From: Bacillota bacterium
GTDB lineage: Bacteria; Bacillota; Limnochordia; Darwinibacteriales; Darwinibacteriaceae
DNA: 17,661 nucleotides
Assembly: GCA_012518325.1 (NCBI GenBank)
Contig: JAAYSR010000024.1
Span: 1-17,661 of the forward strand
Direction of reading: 5' to 3'
The notes below the pieces were generated by a model. That model was not told the origin of the DNA, did not search any database, and worked only from the letters and a program-made list of their open reading frames with translations. Every line of letters starts with the position of its first letter. Position 1 is the first letter of the stretch. Shown here piece by piece: positions 7,611 through 13,387 of this stretch. The position numbers and the translations under genes were made by a program.

Positions 7611-8349
7611 CCAAAAGGGCGGCGTTGGCAAGAGCACTACCGCGGTCAATCTAGGCGCTTACCTGGCCTTGGCCGGCAAGAGGGTGCTGCTGGTGGACAT
7701 TGATCCCCAGGGCAATGCCTCCAGCGGAGTCGGGATCGATAAGCGCAAAGTGCGGCGCTGCATGTATTCGGTGCTGATTGACGGCGAAAAAATTGAAAGC
7801 ATTATCGAACATACCGCCATCGAGAACTTTGACGTAGCACCGGCCACAATTGACTTGGCCGGCGCGGAGATAGAACTGGTCTCCACTATTTCCAGGGAGT
7901 TCCGCCTCAAAAAGGCGCTTGAACTCGTCCAAGACCGCTATGATTATGTAGTAATTGATGCCCCTCCCTCCCTTGGGCTGTTGACTGTTAACGGGCTGAC
8001 GGCAGCTAACTCAGTCTTGGTCCCCATTCAATGTGAGTACTACGCCTTGGAAGGGTTGAGTCAGTTGGTGAGCACCATCGCGATGGTGCAGGAGCATTTG
8101 AATCCCGCCCTGGAATGGGAGGGCGTTGTGATGACTATGTATGACGTCCGCACCAACCTTTCGCAGCAGGTCATTGAAGATGTCCAAACCTACTTCCAGA
8201 ACACGGTGCGGGTTTACAAGTCCATTATCCCTCGGAATGTGCGCCTTGGAGAAGCACCCAGCTTTGGACAGCCGATAGCGCTCTACGATCCAAAGTCAAA
8301 GGGAGCCGAGGCCTACGCGAACTTAGCCCAGGAGGTATTGAACTCATGA
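7585..8349 (+). CDS. parA: Chromosome partitioning ATPase ParA (Soj)
   Basis: ParA/Soj is a DNA-binding ATPase that, with ParB on parS, drives origin segregation and influences DnaA activity in Bacillota. The product has 254 residues with the deviant Walker A KGGVGKST (11-18), the DIDPQGN motif near residue 40, and YVVIDAPPSLGLLT as the Walker B region. The GTG start at 7585 lies within the last 26 bases of noc and follows GGGGGTGAG (7572-7580). GTG 7594, also in frame, is a possible alternative that would remove three residues. The gene overlaps parB by four bases (ATGA), so noc, parA and parB look translationally coupled. Confidence 0.96.
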   Translation: MARVIAIINQKGGVGKSTTAVNLGAYLALAGKRVLLVDIDPQGNASSGVGIDKRKVRRCMYSVLIDGEKIESIIEHTAIENFDVAPATIDLAGAEIELVSTISREFRLKKALELVQDRYDYVVIDAPPSLGLLTVNGLTAANSVLVPIQCEYYALEGLSQLVSTIAMVQEHLNPALEWEGVVMTMYDVRTNLSQQVIEDVQTYFQNTVRVYKSIIPRNVRLGEAPSFGQPIALYDPKSKGAEAYANLAQEVLNS

Positions 8350-9185
8350 GCAGCCAAAGACTAGGTCGAGGACTGAGGGCGCTGATTCCTGAAGTGGAAG
8401 AGCCTGAAGCCGCCGGAGATGTACAGGAAATTTCCCTGGATCTAATAGAGCCTAATCCTTTCCAGCCCCGGGAGTATTTCGATCCGGAAAAACTGGAAGA
8501 GCTGGCCCAATCGATTAAGGAATTCGGACTGCTGGAGCCGGTGATTGTCAGAAAGTCTGGAGCCGGATTTCAGTTGGCAGCCGGTGAACGCAGAGTCCGT
8601 GCAGCGAGACTGGCCGGTCTGGACAAGGTGCCTGCCCTACTCCGGGAGTTTGATGACTTGGAAATGATGAGGGTGGCTCTGGTAGAGAACCTGCAGCGGG
8701 AAAACCTGAATCCGGTTGAAGAGGCAGAAGGTTATCAGAGGCTGATTGATGAGTTTGGCTATACTCAAGCTCAGGTGGCGCAGGCTGTTGGGAGAAAGCG
8801 TCCGTCCATTGCCAATTCACTGCGACTGTTGAACTTGGGCGAAGTGGAAAAGGAAATGGTCCGGGACGGCAGGCTGAGCAGCGGGCACGCTAAGGTGCTC
8901 TTAGGTGTCAGTGACAAGAAGAAGCGGGTCCAGCTTGCCAATAAGGTGGTAAAGGATGACCTTAGCGTACGCCAGTTGGAGGAACTCATAAAGAAGTCGA
9001 AGATTGTTCCACGTAGAACATTGAAGATTAAGAGCCCCGAACTGGTGGAGCTGGAAGAAGAACTGCAAAGGATCTTTGGGACCAAAGTGTCCATGAGTTA
9101 CAAGAAGGGCGCTGGAAGAATCACGATTGAATACTACTCCGATGAAGAGCTTGAACGTTTGTTAGATATGATGAAGGGAATATAA
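8346..9185 (+). CDS. parB: Chromosome partitioning protein ParB (Spo0J)
   Basis: ParB loads at parS, spreads as a CTP-switched clamp, recruits SMC and stimulates ParA. The 279-residue product begins MSSQRLGRGLRALIP, where the LGRGLRAL stretch is the ParA-stimulating tail. It carries the CTP motif GERRVRA (80-86), ENLQREN (114-120) and a helix-turn-helix at about 140-164 with RKRPSIANSLRLL of true ParB type. A C-terminal dimerisation region ends YYSDEELERLLDMM. ATG 8346 overlaps the parA stop and is preceded by AGGAGG (8330-8335). A parS-like site is embedded in its own coding region at 9005-9020, and two perfect sites follow its stop codon. Confidence 0.97.
   Translation: MSSQRLGRGLRALIPEVEEPEAAGDVQEISLDLIEPNPFQPREYFDPEKLEELAQSIKEFGLLEPVIVRKSGAGFQLAAGERRVRAARLAGLDKVPALLREFDDLEMMRVALVENLQRENLNPVEEAEGYQRLIDEFGYTQAQVAQAVGRKRPSIANSLRLLNLGEVEKEMVRDGRLSSGHAKVLLGVSDKKKRVQLANKVVKDDLSVRQLEELIKKSKIVPRRTLKIKSPELVELEEELQRIFGTKVSMSYKKGAGRITIEYYSDEELERLLDMMKGI
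9005..9020. promoter_or_regulatory. parS-like site within parB
   Basis: TGTTCCACGTAGAACA differs at one base (position 11) from the two perfect sites just downstream. It lies in the parB segment coding for the linker before the C-terminal domain. Bacillus subtilis also has a parS inside spo0J, so the placement is a known theme. Strength of binding cannot be judged from one mismatch. Confidence 0.7.
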
Positions 9186-9187
9186 TG

Positions 9188-9215
9188 CGGGAGTGTTCCA
9201 CGTGGAACACTCCCG
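9188..9215. promoter_or_regulatory. parS site forming the core of a 28-bp perfect palindrome
   Basis: The core TGTTCCACGTGGAACA (9194-9209) is a perfect parS-type palindrome. The symmetry continues by six bases on each side (CGGGAG to the left, CTCCCG to the right), so 9188-9215 is an unbroken 28-bp palindrome. It begins two bases after the parB stop and lies between the convergent ends of parB and yyaC. As RNA it could fold into a hairpin, but no T-run follows on either strand. Confidence 0.9.
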
Positions 9216-9241
9216 TTCCAATTCTTGTGCCAAGACCTGAA

Positions 9242-9257
9242 TGTTCCACGTGGAACA
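9242..9257. promoter_or_regulatory. Second perfect parS site
   Basis: TGTTCCACGTGGAACA is identical to the core of the preceding site; centre-to-centre spacing is 48 bp. The palindrome extends two bases on each side (9240-9259). It lies 9 bases from the yyaC stop codon, in the short convergent gap. Confidence 0.92.
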
Positions 9258-9266
9258 TTTCTCTTT

Positions 9267-9863
9267 CTACATAGTCTGCCAGGCTCCGGGGGCAGCTTCC
9301 GCCTCGGCGAGATGATTGCCAAGGGACATGGTGAGTGCTTCTGTGATTACATCCGCCATGCGAATTACCAGGCTCAGGCGGGTGTTCTGCAGCACCATAT
9401 GCTCCATAAAGCCGGCGGCATTCACAACGCCGATAATATGGTAGTCGCCGATGGTCGGAAGTTCCTTGCTCACTCCGGTGCCGGGATGCAGCGGACCCCT
9501 TTTGATGGAAATATAGCCAATGCTCTTTACCCTGCCGAGACAGGCGTCGATGGCAATCACCGTACTGTCCCGCCCTGTGCTATGTATCAACTCCACTGTT
9601 TCAGCTAAATTTAGTGCGTGTACCGGTTCGTGAATAGTCCCGTAGATAGAAACATTTGGAGGCAGAAGTCCTTCGTCCTGTCTTTTTACTAGTGCTGAGC
9701 CGATAAAGGGGCCTAATGAATCTCCGGTGGAACGATCTGTCCCGACACAGACAATGTCGACGTATTGCTTTAAGGGCAGTGAAGCCAGGGTAACCGCTAA
9801 ACTGGCGGCAGACAAAGGGTCGTCAAAGTGGGTGCGTCCCATTACGTCTGAATCAAAAAACAT
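9267..9863 (-). CDS. yyaC: Spore protein YyaC (DUF1256 family, putative protease fold)
   Basis: The 198-residue product matches the YyaC family found in endospore formers and commonly encoded next to parB. Visible family segments are DIVCVGTDRSTGDSLGPFIGSAL (about residues 36-58), YGTIHEPVHALNL, VIAIDACLGRVKSIGYI and KRGPLHPGTGVSKELPTIGDYHI. The conserved acidic residues in GTDRSTGD and IDACLG resemble the fold of Gpr and HybD-type maturation proteases; whether YyaC cleaves anything is not settled. ATG at 9863 follows GGAGG with seven-base spacing. The gene is convergent with parB across the two parS sites, and may have a forespore-type promoter. Confidence 0.93.
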   Translation of the reverse strand: MFFDSDVMGRTHFDDPLSAASLAVTLASLPLKQYVDIVCVGTDRSTGDSLGPFIGSALVKRQDEGLLPPNVSIYGTIHEPVHALNLAETVELIHSTGRDSTVIAIDACLGRVKSIGYISIKRGPLHPGTGVSKELPTIGDYHIIGVVNAAGFMEHMVLQNTRLSLVIRMADVITEALTMSLGNHLAEAEAAPGAWQTM

Positions 9864-9892
9864 GCTCCACCTCCAACGGGAATACTTGTCTT

Positions 9893-9922
9893 ATTCTATG
9901 CACCCTTGCCAGAATTTATGCA
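9893..9922 (-). promoter_or_regulatory. Possible forespore (sigma-F/sigma-G type) promoter of yyaC
   Basis: On the minus strand TGCATA (9922-9917) stands 16 bases before CATAGAAT (9900-9893). This resembles the forespore pattern TGnATA with CATAnnnTA-like -10 better than sigma-A. It fits the sporulation role of the family. The match is partial and the call is inference. Confidence 0.35.
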
Positions 9923-9990
9923 TCAGTTGTCCCCCGGACCAAGGCTCATTATTTTCTCCGGCCCTGAATAGGCTGGAGAGGGGTGATGGT

Positions 9991-10986
9991 GTGAGTCTCT
10001 GGAGGATGATGGGCCTTTACGTTGGAGGGGTAATCGGAGCTGGTTTCGCTTCTGGCCAGGAATTGGCGGTGTTTTTTGTGAGTTATGGACGCACCGGTCT
10101 CTGGGGAATATTGGCCGCGTTTCTTGTCTTAACCCTTGGATCAGGACTGGTGTTAGGCTGCTGTATCCGCACAAATGCAAGCTCCTACCAGCAAATCTTT
10201 GCAGCCCTCGATCCCAGGCTGAGTCGGATTTGTGACCTGATCTACACTTCCTTTCTCCTTGTGGGCTTAAGTGTCATGCTGGCGGGAATCGGCGCCATGG
10301 GAACGACAGCCTTCAGGGGCCTTCTTTTCCGCCTTGCTACGAGCATCCTGATCTTGGCGGTGCTCCAGCGAGGTGTGGAAGGTGCAGCCAAAGCCGGCGG
10401 TTGGCTGGCGCCTCTTATGGTTCTCATCATCTCTGCCTTTGCCTTCTACTCCCTAGGAAGACATGGCCTGGCTCCCCTGAAGTCCGGTTCCTGGCGGGCT
10501 GTGGAGGCTGGAATTCTCTATGGTTCATACAACCTAGGCTTCTCTCTGGCAATCTTAGCAAGCGTCCAACGCTATGTGCGCACGAAAAGAGAGCGCTGGA
10601 AACTGGCTCTGGGGGGCAATTTAGTCCTGGGATTATGCATGGTTCTGCTCTTTTTGGCCCTGTCCGCCTTGGATGCAGAACAGCTGAACACCTCTTTTCC
10701 TCTGCGCGGCATAGTGGCCGAACTTGGCTTTGCCGGCGCAGCGGCCTACGAGCTCCTGCTCTGGGCAGCCATGTTTTCCACTGCCACAGCCCATGCGTTG
10801 GCTCTAGCAAATCGCCTCGCAGAGGATGTCGGACTCTCGTGGATGCAGGGGGCCAGCCTGGTTCTGTTGGTTTCTCTAGGGCTTTCCTATGCGGGCTTTG
10901 CTGCGCTGGTCCGCATAGCCTATCCAATCCTGGGCCTGGCGGGACTGTGGATCTTGGCTGCCCTTGTCCGGGAGCGCATCGTATAA
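9991..10986 (+). CDS. YkvI-family integral membrane protein (putative transporter)
   Basis: The 331-residue, very hydrophobic product looks like the YkvI group (COG3949), which has a transporter-like fold of about ten membrane spans and no proven substrate. It opens with GLYVGGVIGAGFASGQE; the GAGFASGQE at about residues 16-24 resembles the broken first helix of LeuT/APC-type carriers. Short polar loops such as RTKRERWK separate the spans. The frame is open far upstream, but GTG 9991 follows AGGGGTGAT and gives the family N-terminus. ATG 10006 lies against its own GGAGG and is less likely. The gene is divergent from yyaC and is followed by a separate promoter, so it may be monocistronic. Confidence 0.8.
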   Translation: MSLWRMMGLYVGGVIGAGFASGQELAVFFVSYGRTGLWGILAAFLVLTLGSGLVLGCCIRTNASSYQQIFAALDPRLSRICDLIYTSFLLVGLSVMLAGIGAMGTTAFRGLLFRLATSILILAVLQRGVEGAAKAGGWLAPLMVLIISAFAFYSLGRHGLAPLKSGSWRAVEAGILYGSYNLGFSLAILASVQRYVRTKRERWKLALGGNLVLGLCMVLLFLALSALDAEQLNTSFPLRGIVAELGFAGAAAYELLLWAAMFSTATAHALALANRLAEDVGLSWMQGASLVLLVSLGLSYAGFAALVRIAYPILGLAGLWILAALVRERIV

Positions 10987-10988
10987 AG

Positions 10989-11017
10989 TTGGCAAGTATT
11001 GCAAAGTTAGGTATAAT
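10989..11017 (+). promoter_or_regulatory. sigma-A promoter of the TPR gene
   Basis: TTGGCA (10989-10994) and a perfect TATAAT (11012-11017) are spaced by 17 bases. It begins three bases after the stop codon of the membrane protein gene and about 30 bases before the TPR start. Confidence 0.8.
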
Positions 11018-11047
11018 AGAGGCACTAAAAGCGAAGGTGGAAGCATA

Positions 11048-11575
11048 ATGACACCCAAAGTGGATGAACTTTACGCAGAGGCCCTTGGCTACTTGGACGG
11101 CTGGGAGCTGGATCAGGCTGAAGAGTGTCTGCTCAGGCTGATTGAGCTCGATCCGGAGCACGCCCGCGCCTATAACAAGCTGGGGGTTGTCTTTGCCCGC
11201 CGTAAAGACTTGCGTCAGGCAGAAGATTGCTTCAACCAGGCGATTGCCCTGGACCCCAATCTGGCCGCTGCCCATTCCAACCTGGGAAACATTTATGCTG
11301 AACGGGGCTGGGCGGACCGGGCTAAAGCAGCCTACGAAAAGGCGCTGGCCCTCGATCCGGGCAACCCGACCGCAATGCATAACCTGGGTGTCCTGTACCG
11401 GAAGGGCGGAGACATTGGCAAGGGCGTCAGCCTGTTGAAACAGGCAAGCAAACAGGAACGCTACCGGTTTCGCGATCAAGCCCGCCGGGATCCAAGGAGC
11501 AGGCGTGTTATTAATCTCGGCTGGGTCATAGTAATTGGTATCGGGCTAGTCCTTTTCCTGTTGTTTAACAGGTAA
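11048..11575 (+). CDS. Tail-anchored tetratricopeptide repeat protein
   Basis: The 175-residue product has three clear TPR units and a partial fourth between residues 5 and 135. Typical marks are LELDP-like ends: RLIELDPEHARAYNKLGVVFA, AIALDPNLAAAHSNLGNIYAE and ALALDPGNPTAMHNLGVLYRK. A basic stretch (about 138-153, rich in R and K) leads into one hydrophobic segment (about 154-173) at the very C-terminus, so the TPR domain should face the cytoplasm, anchored by its tail. No signal peptide is visible. ATG 11048 follows AAGGTGG with seven-base spacing; the open frame upstream overlaps the previous gene and lacks a site. TPRs mediate protein contacts, and no specific partner can be named. DnaA-box-like sequences begin at its last base. 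Confidence 0.85.
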   Translation: MTPKVDELYAEALGYLDGWELDQAEECLLRLIELDPEHARAYNKLGVVFARRKDLRQAEDCFNQAIALDPNLAAAHSNLGNIYAERGWADRAKAAYEKALALDPGNPTAMHNLGVLYRKGGDIGKGVSLLKQASKQERYRFRDQARRDPRSRRVINLGWVIVIGIGLVLFLLFNR

Positions 11576-11628
11576 TATCCACATAGTTATCCACAGCGCT
11601 TGTGGATATTGTGTATAACTGGGGATAA
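11575..11628. promoter_or_regulatory. Cluster of DnaA-box-like sequences
   Basis: Five nonamers lie in 54 bases. On the plus strand are ATATCCACA (11575-11583, one mismatch) and TTATCCACA (11587-11595, perfect). On the minus strand, written as the plus strand, are TGTGGATAT (11601-11609, one mismatch), TGTGTATAA (11610-11618, matching TTATACACA) and TGGGGATAA (11620-11628, one mismatch). The first pairs symmetrically with the third, and the second with the fourth (AGTTATCCACA against TGTGTATAACT, 10 of 11). The central TATCCACA and TGTGGATA flank a five-base spacer. DnaA binding is inferred from the consensus TTWTNCACA. Confidence 0.7.
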
Positions 11629-11637
11629 AACCCCTGC

Positions 11638-11727
11638 TTACACACGACGTTTGCGACGCCAGATCAGGATCATTGTCCTTTGGCGTGATTTGAGAATGGG
11701 ATCCATTATCTTTTTAAGCAGAAACAT
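11638..11727 (-). CDS. Possible 29-residue basic peptide, unrecognised
   Basis: On the minus strand an ATG at 11727 is preceded, with eight-base spacing, by AAGGGGG. It opens a frame of 29 codons ending in TAA at 11638. The peptide reads MFLLKKIMDPILKSRQRTMI and ends in RRKRRV, so it is strongly basic with short hydrophobic stretches. I do not recognise it. A frame this short can arise by chance; the good ribosome binding site is the only support. A TATGAT on the same strand upstream has no convincing -35. Confidence 0.2.
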   Translation of the reverse strand: MFLLKKIMDPILKSRQRTMILIWRRKRRV

Positions 11728-11740
11728 GTTCCTATCCCCC

Positions 11741-11770
11741 TTGGCTGCTGCAATAGTTGCCCTTTATCAT
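11741..11770 (+). promoter_or_regulatory. Candidate promoter of the gcv operon
   Basis: TTGGCT (11741-11746) and TATCAT (11765-11770) are spaced by 18 bases, four and five of six matches respectively. It would give a leader of about 100 bases before the TTG of gcvT. This is the best plus-strand candidate seen in the gap, but it is weak. Confidence 0.35.
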
Positions 11771-11876
11771 ATCCAGATAAGAAGAAAAGGTGACAGAAGG
11801 AAACTGGTTTTTGGTGGAGAAGATGTATTGTCAACGGCAGGAAGAAAAGACCATAGGAAGGAAAGGAGATGGACAA

Positions 11877-12953
11877 TTGAAAAAAACTCCATTAACCGAG
11901 AAACACCGGGCCCTGGGGGCCAAGATGGTGGATTATGCTGGGTTTGAGATGCCTGTGCAGTATGCTGGAGTTTTGGAAGAAACCAAGACCGTCCGGACGA
12001 ATGTGGGTATATTCGACCTGACGCACATGGGCGAGTTCGAGTTGACTGGCCCAGGAGCTTTGGAGACTGTGAACTACGTTACCACCAATGATGCCAGTGT
12101 CCTGAAGGAGGGCGAGATTCAGTACACCTGCCTGACTAAGGAAGACGGCGGGATCATTGATGACATTCTCGTCTATCGCACCGCAGACGGCTTTTTGCTG
12201 GTAGTTAACGCTGCCAACGCCGCAAAGGACTATGCCTGGATCGAACAGCATCTAAAGTCAGGGACAGAGCTGAAGGATCTCAGCGACGAACTGACCCTGA
12301 TTGCTGTGCAAGGTCCCAAGTCAGCCCCGCTGGTAGAGGAGATTTTCAATGTATCGGTAGCTGACCTCAAGGGCTACACCTTTACCGAAGTCACATACGA
12401 AGGTGAAAAGGTGCTGCTCTCCAGGACAGGTTACACCGGTGAAGACGGCTTTGAACTCTACTTTGCCAATGCACTGGCAGAAAAGCTGTGGGATGAGTGT
12501 CTCCAAAAAGGCGAAAAACACGGCGTGGCGCCCATCGGACTTGGTGCCCGCGACAGCCTGCGCCTGGAGGCGAGAATGCCCCTGTACGGCAACGACATCA
12601 GCGAAGAGACCAGTCCGCTGGAGGCAGGCTTGAGCCGTTTCGTCAAGCTCGACAAGGAATCCTTTATTGGTAAAGACTTCCTGCAAAAACAGAAGGAAGA
12701 GGGAGTCCAGCGCAGACTGGCTGCCTTTGTTATGGTTGACAAGGGCATTCCTCGCCAGGGCTATCCCCTTCTGAACATGGACGGAGAGGAAATTGGCGCA
12801 GTGACGAGCGGAACCCATTCGCCAACCCTCGACTACCCCATCGGAATGGGCTATGTAGATGTGGCTTATGCTAAACCAGATACAGAAATTCAGGTACAGA
12901 TCAGGAAAAAGCTCGCCAAGGCAAAGATCATCAAAGGGCGCTTCATAGGCTAG
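11877..12953 (+). CDS. gcvT: Aminomethyltransferase, glycine cleavage system T protein
   Basis: GcvT takes the aminomethyl group from lipoylated GcvH, releases ammonia and passes the one-carbon unit to tetrahydrofolate. The product has 358 residues, normal length. Family marks are KTPLTEKHRALGAKMVDYAGFEMPVQY at the start, VGIFDLTHMGEF, GGIIDDILVYR (with the conserved catalytic-region aspartates), LSRTGYTGEDGFELY, GLGARDSLRLEARMPLYGND and SGTHSPTLDYPIGMGYV. The start is taken as TTG 11877, eight bases after AAGGAG (11863-11868), giving MKKTPLTEKH. Frames further upstream add sequence unlike the family. gcvH follows after 55 bases. Confidence 0.96.
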   Translation: MKKTPLTEKHRALGAKMVDYAGFEMPVQYAGVLEETKTVRTNVGIFDLTHMGEFELTGPGALETVNYVTTNDASVLKEGEIQYTCLTKEDGGIIDDILVYRTADGFLLVVNAANAAKDYAWIEQHLKSGTELKDLSDELTLIAVQGPKSAPLVEEIFNVSVADLKGYTFTEVTYEGEKVLLSRTGYTGEDGFELYFANALAEKLWDECLQKGEKHGVAPIGLGARDSLRLEARMPLYGNDISEETSPLEAGLSRFVKLDKESFIGKDFLQKQKEEGVQRRLAAFVMVDKGIPRQGYPLLNMDGEEIGAVTSGTHSPTLDYPIGMGYVDVAYAKPDTEIQVQIRKKLAKAKIIKGRFIG

Positions 12954-13008
12954 CCCCTTTGGCCGGCAGCTTTTCGCGATAACCAATAAAATCTGAGGAG
13001 GTTTCATC

Positions 13009-13386
13009 ATGAGTGAGCAATTGCGGTTTACCAAGGAACATGAGTGGATCTTAGTCAAAGGAGACGTAGTCCGCATCGGTATCAGCGACTATGCCCAAAG
13101 TGAGCTGGGAGACATCGTCTTTGTTGATCTTCCTTCCGTGGGCGATCATGTTGAGGAAGGCGAAGGCTTTGCCGCGCTGGAATCCGTCAAAGCAGTATCT
13201 GATGTGTATTCCCCAGTGGCTGGCGAAATTGCAGCTGTGAACGAAGAGCTCGAAGACAGCCCGGAATTGGTTAATGAATCTCCCATGGATGCAGGCTGGA
13301 TTGTAGAGATTAAAGTTGACGGCGTAGTTCAGCTCGACGATCTAATGAATAAAGAGGAGTATGAAGCATTCTTGAAGGAGGTTTAA
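13009..13386 (+). CDS. gcvH: Glycine cleavage system H protein
   Basis: GcvH is the lipoylated shuttle that carries the aminomethyl group between the P, T and L proteins. The product has 125 residues, normal for the family. The lipoyl attachment lysine is K61 in AALESVKAVSDVYSPVAGE. FTKEHEWI near the N-terminus, ISDYAQSELGDIVFVDLP and the late NESPMDAGWIVEIK are all family signatures. ATG 13009 has a strong GAGGAGGT site. The stop lies one base before the gcvPA start, whose AAGGAGGT site is within the last codons of gcvH. No lipoate ligase or dihydrolipoamide dehydrogenase gene is visible in the window, so these must be encoded elsewhere. Confidence 0.98.
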   Translation: MSEQLRFTKEHEWILVKGDVVRIGISDYAQSELGDIVFVDLPSVGDHVEEGEGFAALESVKAVSDVYSPVAGEIAAVNEELEDSPELVNESPMDAGWIVEIKVDGVVQLDDLMNKEEYEAFLKEV

Positions 13387-13387
13387 T

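Larger units (their letters stand above)
11576..11876. other. Intergenic region between the TPR gene and gcvT
   Basis: About 300 bases without a convincing gene. It holds the DnaA-box cluster at its left end, a tiny minus-strand reading frame (11638-11727), a possible promoter (11741-11770) and the ribosome binding site of gcvT (11863-11868). I looked for the conserved core of a glycine riboswitch, which often precedes gcv genes, and did not see it. A 115-codon plus-strand frame through this region has no family resemblance and runs into gcvT out of frame. Confidence 0.6.

Noticed and set aside
7888..7901. ATTTCCAGGGAGTT in parA as a second Noc-binding site
   Set aside because: Three mismatches to the NBS and no longer palindromic.
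11576..11640. Displaced main replication origin at the DnaA-box cluster
   Set aside because: Not accepted as the main origin because the rpmH-to-parB genes would all be transcribed towards it, and no AT-rich unwinding element or DnaA-trio run was seen. Kept only as a secondary DnaA-binding candidate.
11600..11947. 115-codon plus-strand reading frame across the gcvT leader
   Set aside because: No family resemblance, no convincing ribosome binding site at its start, and it overlaps the well-supported gcvT in another frame.
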